Position numbers and translations under genes: made by a program | NCBI GenBank assembly: GCA_034509925.1 | Contig: CM067526.1 | Coordinates: 5,341,501-5,405,500, forward strand | DNA length: 64,000 bases | Source: Hirudinaria manillensis | Taxonomy: Eukaryota; Annelida; Clitellata; Hirudinida; Hirudinidae | Direction: 5' to 3' | Notes under the pieces: generated by a model | Databases searched by the model: none | Seen by the model: the letters and a program-made list of their open reading frames with translations, nothing else | What the model was told of the DNA's origin: nothing | Shown: positions 13,601 through 25,800 of the stretch, piece after piece | How the letters are laid out: every line of letters begins with the position of its first letter | How positions within the stretch are numbered: position 1 is the first letter of the stretch

Positions 13601-14116
13601 CAATAAACATTTAATCAGAGTTAATATTATTAAATTCAATTAATAAAATAATGAAAAAATTATTTGACAATTAGAAAGCTATTTAATGTCAAATTTATAA
13701 TGTAATAACCGGAAATCTTTGCTAATCTCCTAATTATAAGCTAGCTTTTATTTTGCCATTGATCATTTTTCGAACTAAAAATACCACGCTTGCGTAATGT
13801 TTCTGTCATCAGATGTTGCCTAAAAGTTCGGTATTTGATCTAAGATATAAATATATTAATAACCTTCTACAAGAATGATCAAAATAATATTCGTGAACTC
13901 TGAGTGAAGAGAAAGTTAGTTCAAGAGTTTGGAATGTAAATCTAGTATCATCACAACTTATCAAATAATGAACCTGAATTCCGGTGCATTAACCAAAAGA
14001 TAACATTGGCGGTCTTGGATGAAGGTCGGACTACTATCGAATCCGAACTTAAGTAGCTTCAGTTTTATGTCTGAAGCCTTGAATGGAGGTTGATTAGTTG
14101 TAGGTGACAAAGCCAT
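10607..14116 (-). CDS. FAM78-like: FAM78-like gene 3, complete five-exon gene
   Basis: Exons: A 13974-14116, B 12497-12610, C 12125-12296, D 11420-11719, E 10607-10762 (TGA). Coding total is 885 nt, 294 residues, with no internal stop and canonical GT-AG sites. Exon A starts MALSPTTNQ. Exon B has GWIQVCTDMD. Exon C has SWEIPQL, VSDADGKQYPWYG and a QGPT block. Exon D has RKQKF, then GQRCQLLGP. Exon E starts VLVWRSND. It is close to gene 2 in every exon, and the DNA just upstream of exon A (14117-15560) is nearly identical to 7009-8430, so one probably arose from the other by unequal exchange. The A-B intron is 1.36 kb against 0.37 kb in gene 2. The extra DNA (about 12.9-13.85 kb) shares a segment with the A-B introns of genes 6 and 10. 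Function unknown. Confidence 0.9.
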
Positions 14117-15029
14117 GTTCTTCGAATGCCTAGGTTCAATTTTCGTGATGTGATTCCACGTTCCGTTACCAATCCCTGGAGGTAAATGTATTACTGATGT
14201 TTCTCCTATAATTTTTTACGAACGCGACACATGGATGGAAGACTTGAAAAACTCGTCATGCAAAGATTTTGACCTTGACTTGACGTTTTGCTGCGGATAA
14301 GTATAGATCTTTCGATGGATCTTTAAGAAATATCTTGCTGAGACAATGTTATTAGAGAATTCTCTACATGAATAAGTTGAATCTGAAATCCGGCAAATGT
14401 TGTTTTTATATGGATATAGTAGATATTAAAATTGGAACAGCCACATCGTTTTTGTTTTTGGTTGTCTTGGCCGATGACTGATTCGGAGAAAAAGTACCGA
14501 GCAAGATGGAAGAAAAAAACAGGACCTGATTACATACCAGGTGAAGTGGTTGAAGCTATAATGATCATCATTGAAAAGCTTTTTCGACGTTTCTAAGCCT
14601 GGGCTCCAGACGTTGTATTTTAAGAGATCGGAGAACGACATTTCGTCGTAATTTTCAGTCCCAATCGGAGTCGTACATGACATTCACTTGAGAAAAACTC
14701 ATACCTTTCACTGGGAGGTATCCAACCGCATGCCGAGATGTAATTACCTGGGTTGGTCAGAAACTGAAGAATTTTATGACAACTGGTGCCCTCGGCGTTC
14801 GGTGTGCCTCTTATTTCCCATCAGCTTCTTTCGTACATAGATCAAAATGTTACGCGTTTGTTCGTCCTGTGTTTTTGGCAGATTGTTTGAAAGGGCAAGG
14901 CCTGCGTTAACGACATTCAAGTCTTGAGACTAAAAAGAGCGTTGTTTAAAATCTTGCTGTGAAAATTAAAAATTAAAATAAATATTAATGACTCAAAATC
15001 ATAAAATTCATTAATGTTACTTGAGCAGA

Positions 15030-15078
15030 TATTTATAAGTTATTTTTTCTTTTTCAACATTTTTATATTATGACGTCA
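15030..15078 (-). promoter_or_regulatory. Putative promoter of gene 3: CRE and TATA box
   Basis: TGACGTCA at 15071-15078 and TATAAATA (minus) at 15030-15037, the same spacing as in unit 2. It is 955 bp upstream of the exon A ATG. Confidence 0.6.
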
Positions 15079-16046
15079 TCATAGCTACGCTATTGAAGAT
15101 ATTACCTTAGGACATTCTTTAATGATAAACTAAAATTGCAGCTAAAATAAAACTATTTGTCATTTCCAGACATACATGTAATTAGAAACTCTAAATTTGA
15201 TAACATTTGGTGCATGGTGGAAGGGAGCACATGGCTTAAAAATTTGACTCCAAACCTTTGGTAGAAGGGGTTTCAGAAATTCATTAGTAAAAGCCTCTTT
15301 ATTCACGATTAGGAAGGAATTGACCTTAGAAAAGTTAAAAAAATATTTAGATAACCGTGACTGTTAAATGGTTCTCGCGATAACGATAAATAAGAATAAA
15401 GCACTTTGTGAGAATTTTGGAATATTTTAAAATGATTTGTGATCGGTAAACCAAGAAACGAAATGGCAGACCAATCAAAATAATTTAAGACATAAAAAAT
15501 ATTTCAATTCGTAACTCCTGAGAAAAAATTCAAGCACCAATTATAAATTGATTTTGTTTTTAATTAATTTTTATAAGATTGTTATGTACTTTAAATCACT
15601 ATGGATAACAAAATTTCTGATCTACAGAGAGACTTCATTTAAATTTGTTTGCCAGAAGTATCAATAATGTCTACAAACAAAATCACCTTTGATTTGATTA
15701 TAAATTGAAAGCTTATAATTTTTTATAGCAATTTTATGTTCGGTGATTTTTATTGAAATTAAAGGTTGAAGTTTAAAAACAAATAGGCCACGATTTTGAA
15801 CTTGACCAACGTCTCTCTCTGAACTAGGTACGTGGTGCCATACAAATTAACCTTGTTCATAATAATAATAATTATTATTATTATTTCTGAGTAATATATT
15901 TTAATATTTGTAAAAAAAAATAATTTTTAGTTAAATAAAACGTCTGCTGCTTTTGAGTGTGAGAATAATTCATATTCGCTACGATGGATGACTTTCTTTG
16001 AGGTGGATCTGAGGGTGCAGTGATAAATCAGACGACTTGGTTTTCC

Positions 16047-16289
16047 TGTTACGGCCAATTCCTCGTAAAGGAAGGGGCGGGGCCAAATCGTGTTTATATG
16101 TGAGCGGAAGAAAGATTCCAGACGGTTATAGACCGAGTTAGGGAGTTCCGGTTATTGCCATGTTGTCGAACTTTGTTTTTAAGGACAGTAATATTGACTA
16201 CGAGCTTCTGTTGTTGGTTCCTTTAGTTTCGAAAGGTTTTAGTCGAAATAAAGGAAGACAATATCAACTCAGTGTTATTCGCCGCAACA
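16047..16289 (+). mobile_element. Solo LTR with 5-bp target duplication
   Basis: The 243-bp element begins TGTTACGGCC and ends CGCAACA, so its ends are TGTT...AACA as in LTRs. It is flanked on both sides by TTTCC (16042-16046 and 16290-16294). Unit 2 has the uninterrupted target, ACTTTTCCTAAAAG at about 9093. It contains AATAAA near 16249, suggesting plus orientation, and is richer in GC than its surroundings. No internal retrotransposon sequence is present, so it is a recombined solo LTR of an unidentified LTR element. Confidence 0.85.
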
Positions 16290-17576
16290 TTTCCTAAAAG
16301 TGATTTTTTATTAATTTCGTTTTGTTGAGATGCATAGTGGCATATGTTTCTACAATTGTGTATTTTGTGGCTTTTATAATTTTGTAGCACAAGGTGGTCC
16401 CAGGGTGATCCCTGACTGTGGACCTTAAATATTAGGAGAGGTCTTTAGGATGTCGGCTTTTGCTGATTGGTGCAGGGCTCATTAAATATTTTGAATTGCG
16501 CATTAAGGCTGATTTTATCATTTTGTAGCACAAGGTGGAGGTCACGGCATATTACAATTAAACAAAATAAAATAACTACTAATAGAATTTCTGATTTAAA
16601 GTAAGGATCATACTTGACTTTTATATGCTAATATTCTTATCTTAACTCGTATATGAAAATTTATAACCTGATAAGTTCACATTTCAAACACATTCGGATT
16701 GGCGCGTTTCAAAACAAAATTTATTATTCAATTTATTCGATATTTTTAACTAAAATTTGAACTATAAGATGTGCATAAGATATTTGTTGCCATTATTATG
16801 TCGGAATAAAATAAAAATGAAATATTTTCTTTTGTAAAATAAGGCTCAAGTAAAAGTGTTTTTACAGATTTAAAATAAAACTTGGATGACATTAAAATGT
16901 TTCTAAAATTAGGCTTAAAAGTTCCAAATGCTGGTCAGGAATCATTGTTTTTATTCGAGGTTTCATTGAAATGAGCAGCGAACTGAAATATCTGATTCCT
17001 TCTTCTCAACAAATGAGTCTCAATTGGTGAACATCCTCCGATAAAGTTGGTCGTTTCTTGAACTACCTGAATGCAGGACCAAGCAATCAATCAGTCTGTC
17101 AGCATGATGGCACGAAACATCGTCAGATATCCATTCTATGCAAAACCTCTCCATAATTTCCAAAGCATTTCTAAAATCGTCGATGAGTGACCTTCTAATC
17201 ACAAATTCATTACAAAGCATTCAACAACCGATGAATGAATAAAAATACTAGGAATATGAAACCTGCTCGTGAGTCTCTCGTTCAACTTTTTCAAAAAAAA
17301 AAAAAGACAAAATGCTGATACTCACTCCGAATTCTTCAAAACTTCGAATCCCTGTAAAGTGCAAATATTAATTCTTATCTTTCGAGTCTTCGGTATTCCC
17401 TCTTGGTGTGGCTTCGTTGCTTGATGGTGGGTAGAATTGTTCAGAATGTTTTTGTTGACGCTGTTGTTTCAGGCTTCCATTGGGAGTAGATCGAAGACCT
17501 AAGATATCTTCAAAATACTTACCAGACTTTTCCTTCTTTTTGATTTTTTTTATTCTTCGAAACTTATTTCCGCTGT

Positions 17577-20431
17577 TTAAATTTGGTGGTTCATGTAGTT
17601 TTCCTTCGTGATAAGCATCAATCTCTTCGTATGCACATCCGAATGAAGTGCATATTTGCACACATTCACGCTTGTTATCTTCGGTTGTTCGAGTACCTCA
17701 GGCTCATCGTCGAACGGTCTCCACATGAATAGCTTCATGATTCATAAAATGAATGTATCCTTTTAATATCATTTGCTCATGTGTCAAATGTTTAAAACGT
17801 CAAAAATATTAATAAAAATTGCAAACGTTTAAAATGAATTATTTCTTTAGTAAAGAACCATCGACAGTATTTATAAATCTACTGTGACTCATCATTGCCA
17901 ATGGAGAATGACAAAGTCAAAATATGTTCTTACTATGCAACATTGCATTTCCTCAGAGATACTTGAAACATGGTTCACAAAAAGGTGTGAAATTTCAATT
18001 ATCTCAGATGAAAAATCAATCTTATTCGGCTTAAGCAACACGATGATGCATAAACTTAGTCGACAGTTAGTTTTCAATAACATTTTAAAAAGTTTTTCAA
18101 TGGCTGAGAAACTATTGAGAAAATGTTTTGAAATTGTTGGGAGACTTAGAGCATATCAGAATTACCAAGATATTTTCTCTCTCCTAATCATAAGTAATTA
18201 TATTCCTCAATGTTTGGCTTAAGTGAGAATTTTATCATTGTTTCTTATCTGATCAAGCAAAACAAAGATGTTTCATTATGAAGTAAAAATTTGCTAAAAA
18301 AATAATAACAAAAGGAAAATTGATATTCCTCTATTACAAGACAAAGGCTGGTGTTGATACCATGGATCAGATGGTAGAGAGTGTAGCACAAAAAGGAAGA
18401 CAATTCAAAAGCAGAGGATACACTAAAATTTTGTCTTATCGAAACAAACCGTAGGAGAATTTAAATTGAGTGGCCCAAGAGTAACCAATGATCATTCAAT
18501 GTTTACTAGTGTAAATAGTGTAATAACCCGAGGTCCTCAAACAAATTGTGGAAGGTCACGTTTATTGAATTTTAATTATTTATTAATTATCTGGATCCAG
18601 GGATCCAACAATAGTAAGACAATATATAGTTATTATATTTGAGGGCTACGCAAATTGTGGCTTACCTGGCTATCGTTACAAGTCGGAGGACCGAATGCGT
18701 TACACTTTATCTTAGGGTGTTGATTCTCGGGAAACACCTTCGGACTTTCATGATTAAGGGGTCCTAATAGTCTAGACCTGAAACCCGGAGGGTTATTTAC
18801 ATCGACTTCAATAGCAAACTCCATAGTCCACCCCACGCTCTTCAAGATTTCGTAGCTGTTACTGTTGAGGTCCCTTAAGACTAGGAAATCGAGGAACTTC
18901 TGTTTTCTGTATACAAAGGTAAGGGTTGGTCTTGGTGTGAAGTTTTTTTTCGGTACGGTCAAGGAAATCTGTTGATATCGACGTAAATCAATCAACAATT
19001 TCGAATTTTAACGTTTCATTTCAAAACCTGAAATCTGCACAACGTTTAATTAACAAATTTAAAGATGTCTTTCATTTTCACAGTTGTCAAAGCATGTAAC
19101 ACTTTATTGTTCACTACTGCTGTGAGACCTCAATTTTTGACCGGTATCTACGTGTACCCTTAAAATTACTTGCTTAATAACTTTAACGTTATAATATATA
19201 TGCTTATTTTTGCGGCGCCATACCGAGAAGCCAGTCAAAAATATTTTTAAACTTTCAAACTGAAATAATTAAATACATTCTTCAGTAATAATTTTTGAAA
19301 ACAATTAAATTAGTGCACAGCTTTCTGTTTCGAGTTTAACGATTTCAAAATGAGAATATGAAATGAATGAAATCTACCGAAGTCTCTAAGTTATCCAACA
19401 AGAACACAGTCCTGGTGATTTTACTAGTTATTGGTCCTTGAAGGCTGGCGACCTCAAACCTTGTCCCGTACCAAGGGTACTGCCTGCCATTTGAATCGCT
19501 AATCATTTCGTATTTTCCAGATATAAGCTCTGGAACTTCCCAGCTTGTTCTTTAAATTCAGTTGTAGTCCAATGTCAAAAATTTAAATTAACATGTGATT
19601 GATATTGCTTTTTAGCTGTTAAAAGTTGCTATATTGGCATTTGCACATTCAATTTATTTTATTATTAAATTAAGGATTGACACTGATGCAATTACTGTGT
19701 AACTAGAAATATAACCAAAATGTCATCAAAAAATGAGTGTATTTACAATCCTTTGTCACCGTATTGGCAAACGACGTCCATATCTGTACACGTTTGGATC
19801 CATCCTATTTGGATATTTGCTCCAGGTGGCAATGACGGAATTTCGACGGTGGCGGATGCACTATTTTAGAGCAATTTTCTTTTAATTTTGGCAGGAAATC
19901 GTTTAAAATAATATAAATTTATGCTTGTGTGATCGCAAGATAATATGGTTAAAATGAAAGTTAAAGTGAAAAAATGCTATAACCCAACTAATGTCAAATT
20001 TTAATTAGCCATTGGTAACTTTTCAAGCTGAAAAATACCACGCTTGCGTAATGTTTCTGTCATCAGATGTTGCCTAAAAGTTCGGTATTTGATCTAAGAT
20101 ATAAATATATTAATAACCTTCTACAAGAATGATCAAAATAATATTCGTGAACTCTGAGTGAAGAGAAAGTGAGTTCAAGAGTTTGGAATGTAAATAGTTG
20201 AAATAAGGAATCGTGCAATATCACTAACTACATCACCATCACATCTAGTATCATCACAACTTATCAAATAATGAACCTGAATTGCGGCGCATTAATCAAA
20301 ATAGAACATGGTTGGTCTTGGACTACGGTCGGTCTTTGCTCGATATCGGCCTTAAAGTAACTTATGTTCAGATTTATGTCCGAAGCCTTCAATGGAGGCT
20401 GATATCTTATAGGTCCCGCAGCCGCAGCCAT
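17577..20431 (-). CDS. FAM78-like: FAM78-like gene 4, complete five-exon gene
   Basis: Exons: A 20277-20431 (155 nt, four extra codons, an Ala-rich MAAAAGP start), B 19747-19860, C 19378-19549, D 18666-18968, E 17577-17732. Coding total is 900 nt, 299 residues, all open with GT-AG sites. Exon E ends in TAA at the position where sisters have TGA. Motifs present: GWIQTC, SWEVPEL, ISDSNG...PWYG and RKQKF. In exon D the usual GKRS/C.LLGP has become GFRSRLLGP, and in exon E the V.WRP core is LFMWRP. Another frame continues through the 3' flank as a Lys-rich open stretch (17368-17661). I treat that as 3' UTR, because the stop position is conserved in the family. The D-E intron holds a piggyBac fossil and a 92-bp TG...CA element. 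Confidence 0.88.
18330..18402 (+). mobile_element. piggyBac transposase fossil (gene 4 D-E intron)
   Basis: The plus strand reads YKTKAGVDTMDQMVE, matching the piggyBac signature around TK.GVD..D.M, then decays into a basic stretch. The corresponding fossils in the D-E introns of genes 6, 8, 9 and 10 show other parts of the same region, so the insertion is older than those duplications. Confidence 0.7.
18519..18610 (+). mobile_element. 92-bp TG...CA element with ATAG target duplication
   Basis: It begins TGTAATAACCCGAGGTCC and ends GGATCCAGGGATCCAACA. ATAG is found on both sides (18515-18518 and 18611-18614). It is an internally deleted form of the 305-bp copy at 62707-63011: both share about 50 bp at the left end and 30 bp at the right. 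TG/CA ends and a 4-bp duplication suit a small LTR-like (TRIM or solo LTR) element. Confidence 0.75.
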
Positions 20432-22893
20432 GTTCTTCAAATTCCTAGGTTCGATTTTCTTGATATGAGTCAACGTTACGTTAACCCTGGAGGTAAGTAT
20501 GTTAGTGATGTTTCTCCTGTAATATTTGACGAACGCGACACATGGATGGAAGACTTGGAAAACTCGTCATGCAAAGATTTTGACCTTGACTTGACTTTTT
20601 GTTACTGATAAGTATAGATCTCCCGATGGATCTTTAAGAAATATCTTGCTGAGACAATGTTATTAGAGAATTCTCTGCATGAATAAGTTGAATCTGAAAT
20701 CCGGCAAATGTTGTTTTTATATGGATATAGTAGATATTGAAATCGGACCAGTCACATACTTTTTGTTTTTGGTTGTCTTGGCCGATGACTAATGCGGAGA
20801 ATAAGTACCGAGCAAAATGGAAAAAAAACATGAGGACCTCCTTCTATCCCAGCTGAAGTGGTTGAAGTTGTAAATATCAGCATTGAAATGCTTTTTGGCC
20901 GCTTTTAAGCCTAGGCTCCAGACGCTGTATTTTAAGAGATCGGAAAACGACGTTTCGTCGTAATTTCAGTCCAAATCGGAGTCGTACATGACATCCACTT
21001 GAGAAAGCCTCATATCTTCTTTCACTGGCAGGTGTCCAACCAGCGACCCGCATGCCGAGATGTACTTGTACCTGGGACGGAAAGAAACTGAGGAATTTTA
21101 TGGCACCTGATGCTCTCAACGTTCGGTCAGCCTCTTATTTCCCAGCAGCTTCTTTCGTACATGATCCGCGTTTGTTCGTCCTATGTTTTTGGCAGGTTGT
21201 TTAAAAGGGCATGGCCTGAGTTATCGACATCCAAGTCTTGAGTCTGAAAAAGAACGTTGTTTAAAAGCGATGAAAAACTAAAAATTAAAATAAATATTGA
21301 AGACACAAAATCATAAATCACATTAATGTTACTTGAGCAGATATTTAAGTTCATTAAGAAACACGGGTTATTTTTTCTTTTTCAACATTTTTATATTATG
21401 ACGTCATCGTAGCTATTGAAGATATTTCATTAGGTCATTCCATAGTAATAAAATTGCAGCTAAAATAAAAATACTTGCCTTTCCATATTTGTCATTTCCA
21501 GACTTAATTAGAAACTCTGAATTTGATGACATTTGGTGCATTTTGGAAGGAAGCACTTGGCTTTAAAATTTTGACTCCAAACCTTTGGCAGAAGGGGCTT
21601 CAGAAAGTCATCATTAAAACCCATTTTTTTCAAAACAAATATGAGCCAAGAAAAGAAATGGCAGACCAATCAAGATATTTATGAATGATATTAAATATTT
21701 ATAAAATTACCCACTATTGAATAATATAAATTATTTTAATATTTAAAAAAAGTAAATTTTAGTTAATAAATATTCTGAGTTCTGATCTGGTTCTGAGTAA
21801 TTCATATCAGCTATGAAGGCTTTCATGAGGCCTTAAAGAGGGCGGTGGCCCCGTCGGTGATAAATCAGAATTGACTTGGTTTACTTAAAAACGAATTTTG
21901 TTCCTTATTTTGGGATTGCTGAATATTAGGATAGATATTGGCATAACTTGCTGCAATAATAGATTGTTATGGATTTTTTGTTATTCTATACCACTGGATC
22001 AAACGTCTTGGCATATTAAGTGAAAATAAAATATACAAATAAATATTAGTAGTCTGATTAATAATCAGTCAAACGCATTCGATTTTCGGGGTTTTAAATC
22101 AAATTGATTATTAAAATTCTTCCATATTTGTAACTAAAAATTGTAATTAAGATGTTTGTTGCGAGTATATTCCGGAACAAAGTAAAAACAAAATAATTCT
22201 TTTTTCAAATCAGGCTCAGGTAAAAATAGATGTTATGGAGTGAAACAAAAATCTAGATGACATTAGAATATTTCTGCAGCGATACTCCGATCACTGTTTT
22301 CGTTTGAGATTTCCATGGAAGTGAATAGGAAACTGAAACATTTTATTCCTTCTTTTCACAAAATGAGTCTCAATTGGTTTAAATCCCCTTTCAATAAAGT
22401 TGATCTTTTCTTGAGCGAATTGAAAGTAGGACCAGACAATCAATAAATCACCATGGTAATACGAAGCATCGTGAGGTCTCCATTCTATATAAAACTTCCG
22501 CATGAATTTCCAGGTGATTGGACAAAGGTTTCTATGACTGGCCTGCTAATCACGAATTCATCGGAAGCGTCTAATAATCAATGAATGATCAAAAAAAAAA
22601 ACTGGAATAGGAATATGAAACCTGCTCACGAGTCTCTCGTTCAACATTTAAAAAACAAATGGCGAGAACAACTGCTCGGAAGTGTTCAAACCTTTTGAGT
22701 CTCTGTGAAATTCAAATATTAATTCTAAAATATTGAGTGCTCGGTGTTTCCTTCGTGGTGTTGTTTGAAGGCGGAGAATGCTGCGGATGTTTCTGTTGAT
22801 GTTGTAGTTTCGGGCTTCAGTTCCATTACAAGTATAACTTCCTTTTTTTTTTCTTTTTTTGACATTTTTTTCTTTCTTCCTTGTTTCGGCTGT
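20432..22893. other. Spacer between genes 4 and 5
   Basis: 20435-21160 is the upstream block of gene 4, then the promoter. 21410-21650 matches units 2 and 3. 21700-22200 is AT-rich, with weak matches to other spacers. 22200-22620 is the shared downstream block and 22630-22890 the 3' flank of gene 5. No separate gene is supported. Confidence 0.55.
21340..21406 (-). promoter_or_regulatory. Putative promoter of gene 4: CRE and TATA-like box
   Basis: TGACGTCA at 21399-21406. The TATA position reads CTTAAATATC (minus, about 21341-21349). It is 968 bp upstream of the ATG. Confidence 0.55.
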
Positions 22894-25800
22894 TCAAAAC
22901 CGGCCTTTTAGAAAGCCTTCCTTAGTGATCCGAAACATCTTGTTTGAGTATTCTTCCGAATTAACCGCATAATTGTACACATTCATCGATTCATACTTCG
23001 GCGCAGCTATCACTTCTATTTCACCACAATATGGTCTCCACACCAAAGTCTTGAAAAGCATCGTAAAATGAGTTTATCTTTTATTTTTAATTCTTTATTT
23101 TTCACATATTGAAAAATATCAATATAGAAGGCAAAATATTAAGGGGAATTATTTATTTAATCATCGAACTACCAATGGGTTAAGTTGGTAACTTTAGTGA
23201 CCTAGCTAGCGAAATAAATGTGATAAAACTTTCAAAATTCCGACATTTTATGAATAATTAGGGTCTAGTTAAATATATAAAGACATAAACACATTTCAAT
23301 CAGTAATTCCAAAGGAAAAGTTCAAGCACCAATTATCAACTGGTTTTGGTACATCATCACTTTATGATATTTATTTGTTATCTTGGTTCAATTTTACTGA
23401 TTTGTATGTTATAAAAAATTTAGTTATCCTTGATTTTTTAAAATAGTGACGAGGATATTTACGAAAGCTACCTTATGTAGATTATGTTGAAGAAAATAGA
23501 GTCAGTAGTGTAAGTGATTCAAATAATTCAATTAAAAATCCTGAAGTATTATTTATGCAACTTTAATTCTTGTATTTGAAATATCACTATGTGACAACAC
23601 CAGTGATCTTGGTGTCCTCATTGACAATGGACTCACCTATAAGGCTCATGTTAATAATATTGTCATTAGAGTAACACGAAGCATTTGTGAGATTGATACT
23701 GCTTCTCAAACGCTTCCACGCGAAAAACAAAAATGTCTTAACCAGAGCTCATAGTACCTATGTCTGACCAATCTTCGAATACTGTTCTCCAGTCTGGAAC
23801 CCACATACTAAGCATCTGATAATGAAAGTCGAAAGAGTACAAAAATATTTCACAAGATCCATCCCCGATGTCAGAGCAATGCCATACCACAGCGGACTAG
23901 AATGACTTGGATTTAAAACCCTTGCACATCGACGACTCATCTACGTTCTCTGCCTACGTTACAAAATAATCCATGGTCTTGTTAAGTGTAGCATTCCACA
24001 ATTCCTTATGTTTCTAGCCTCCAGAACCCGTGCTCATCCCCTTTGCTTACGCCAAGAGAAATGTTCCACTAATCACGGGCAGCATTTTTTCAACAATCGA
24101 ATTATCAAACCCTGGAACTACCATTTGGCATCGTTAACTCCTCCAAATTTTTTTCTCTTTAAATCGTGTGTTTCATCTTTAAACCCCAATAACCTCTTCT
24201 CCATTAAGAATCTAATTTTTTGTTGACACTATTTATCCTGTTTCACTCTCTTTTCTGTTGACAAATGCTATACAAAATTGTGTTATCGGATGATCCTTCT
24301 TTTTTTTATAAAAATGAAATAAATAAAAAAATAATATAACACAACTTAATTAAAATAATTGCTTAATGATATGGATCAGAAAGATCGCCAAAGGTAAGTA
24401 ACTCTATAAGAAATTATGCTAGTATTTCCAGATAATCATGTAATCATGAAATAATACTTATATATAAAATATTACGCGCTTGCGCCGGTTTTTGTCCTAT
24501 TGAAACAAAGCGCAGGCCAATTTAAACTGATTGGAATAACCAATAGCAATCAGGTCTCACTAACAACTCCAAATGACTACAAAATTATTCCTAAATATAG
24601 GCATTGATAATCGAGCCTGCTTTATTCTGAGTTAAATTTGTGCTGAGATTCCTGGTTCAAACGGTATCAAACCTATCCAATATTTCAATTTAAACGCTAC
24701 GATCATAAAACTGTTGTTAGTGTAATTAATGATAATAATTATAATTTGCAGAATGTGGTCTATGCAAATCATAGCATACCTGAGTAAGGTAACAAGTCGG
24801 ATAGCGGAGTGCGTAGCATTGTAGAGTAGGGGCTACATCGGGCTCAACCATCTGACATTCAGACTGAAAGGGTTCTAATATTTTACACCTCTTACCCACA
24901 GGGCTCTCTCCATCAACGCCAATAGCAATCTTCATGGACCACATTATGACCTTCAAGACTTGTAAGGTTTTGGTGTTGGCGTCCTTTAAGGCCAGGAAGG
25001 TATAGAATTTCTGCTTTCTGTACGAAAACGACAAACTTGGTTCTTTTGGGAAGTCTTCGCTCGGTACGTGCCAACAAACCTATTGATATGGAAGTTATTA
25101 TAACAGCAATTTAACAATTTAAATTCAATAATTTAAGGCTGCACAACCTTCGCACACAATTAGTTGAAACTAATGTCTAAGGTCGGCCTTATGAGAGAAT
25201 TTGTCTTTTTTTTGTGCTGTTGTTATAGAGGTACTCTGCGTTGGTCTTTGAAGCTGCGTGACCTCATACCTTGAGCCGCACCAAGATTAAATTATGTGCT
25301 TAATAAAATCAAGTCATCATTAAAATATCTTCGGATGTTAGGAAATCTTAAAGCTTGCCTTCTGCACTTACGTCAGACCCATACTCGAATATAGTTCACC
25401 AGCCTGGAATCCCCACCATATATTTCTCATTGACAGAATTGAAAAGGTTCAGACAAAATTCACTAAATCAATACCTTCTGTTGCATCATATTCATATATG
25501 GACAGACTCAAACTCCTCAATCTCCCCACCTTGGAAAAGCGCCGCCTCCTGGCCGACTTGACCTTCTGCTTCAAACTGCTGAAGGGTTTTGTAGACTCTC
25601 CCCTGAAACACTTCCTGGTTCTTCAAAATTATCGCGGCACAAGGGGTCACAATCTCAAGCTAAAGCAAAGCAAATTTTCTACCGACGTCGTCAAATATTC
25701 TTTTTGCAATAGGATTGTTAAACCCTGGAACTCATTACCACCTGATTTTATTAATGCTACAACCGTTTCTAGATTCAATGCACTTATAAGAGACTTTGAT

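Larger units (their letters stand above)
14117..17576. other. Spacer between genes 3 and 4
   Basis: 14120-14840 upstream block, 15030-15078 promoter, 15080-16030 sequence matching unit 2, a solo LTR at 16047-16289, then unmatched AT-rich DNA to about 16850. 16880-17240 is the shared downstream block and 17250-17570 the 3' flank of gene 4. That flank contains a Lys-rich open stretch in a frame different from the gene. No separate gene is supported. Confidence 0.6.

Noticed and set aside
17884..18222. 112-codon plus-strand frame in the gene 4 D-E intron
   Set aside because: Starts with a real ATG in part but shows no recognisable domain and is not present in other copies of the intron. It may be decayed transposon DNA near the piggyBac fossil.
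22291..22503. Short minus-strand frames in the shared downstream block (also 2962, 9358, 17020, 39980, 61276)
   Set aside because: DNA is conserved between units, but the frames are interrupted at different points, so no protein is supported.
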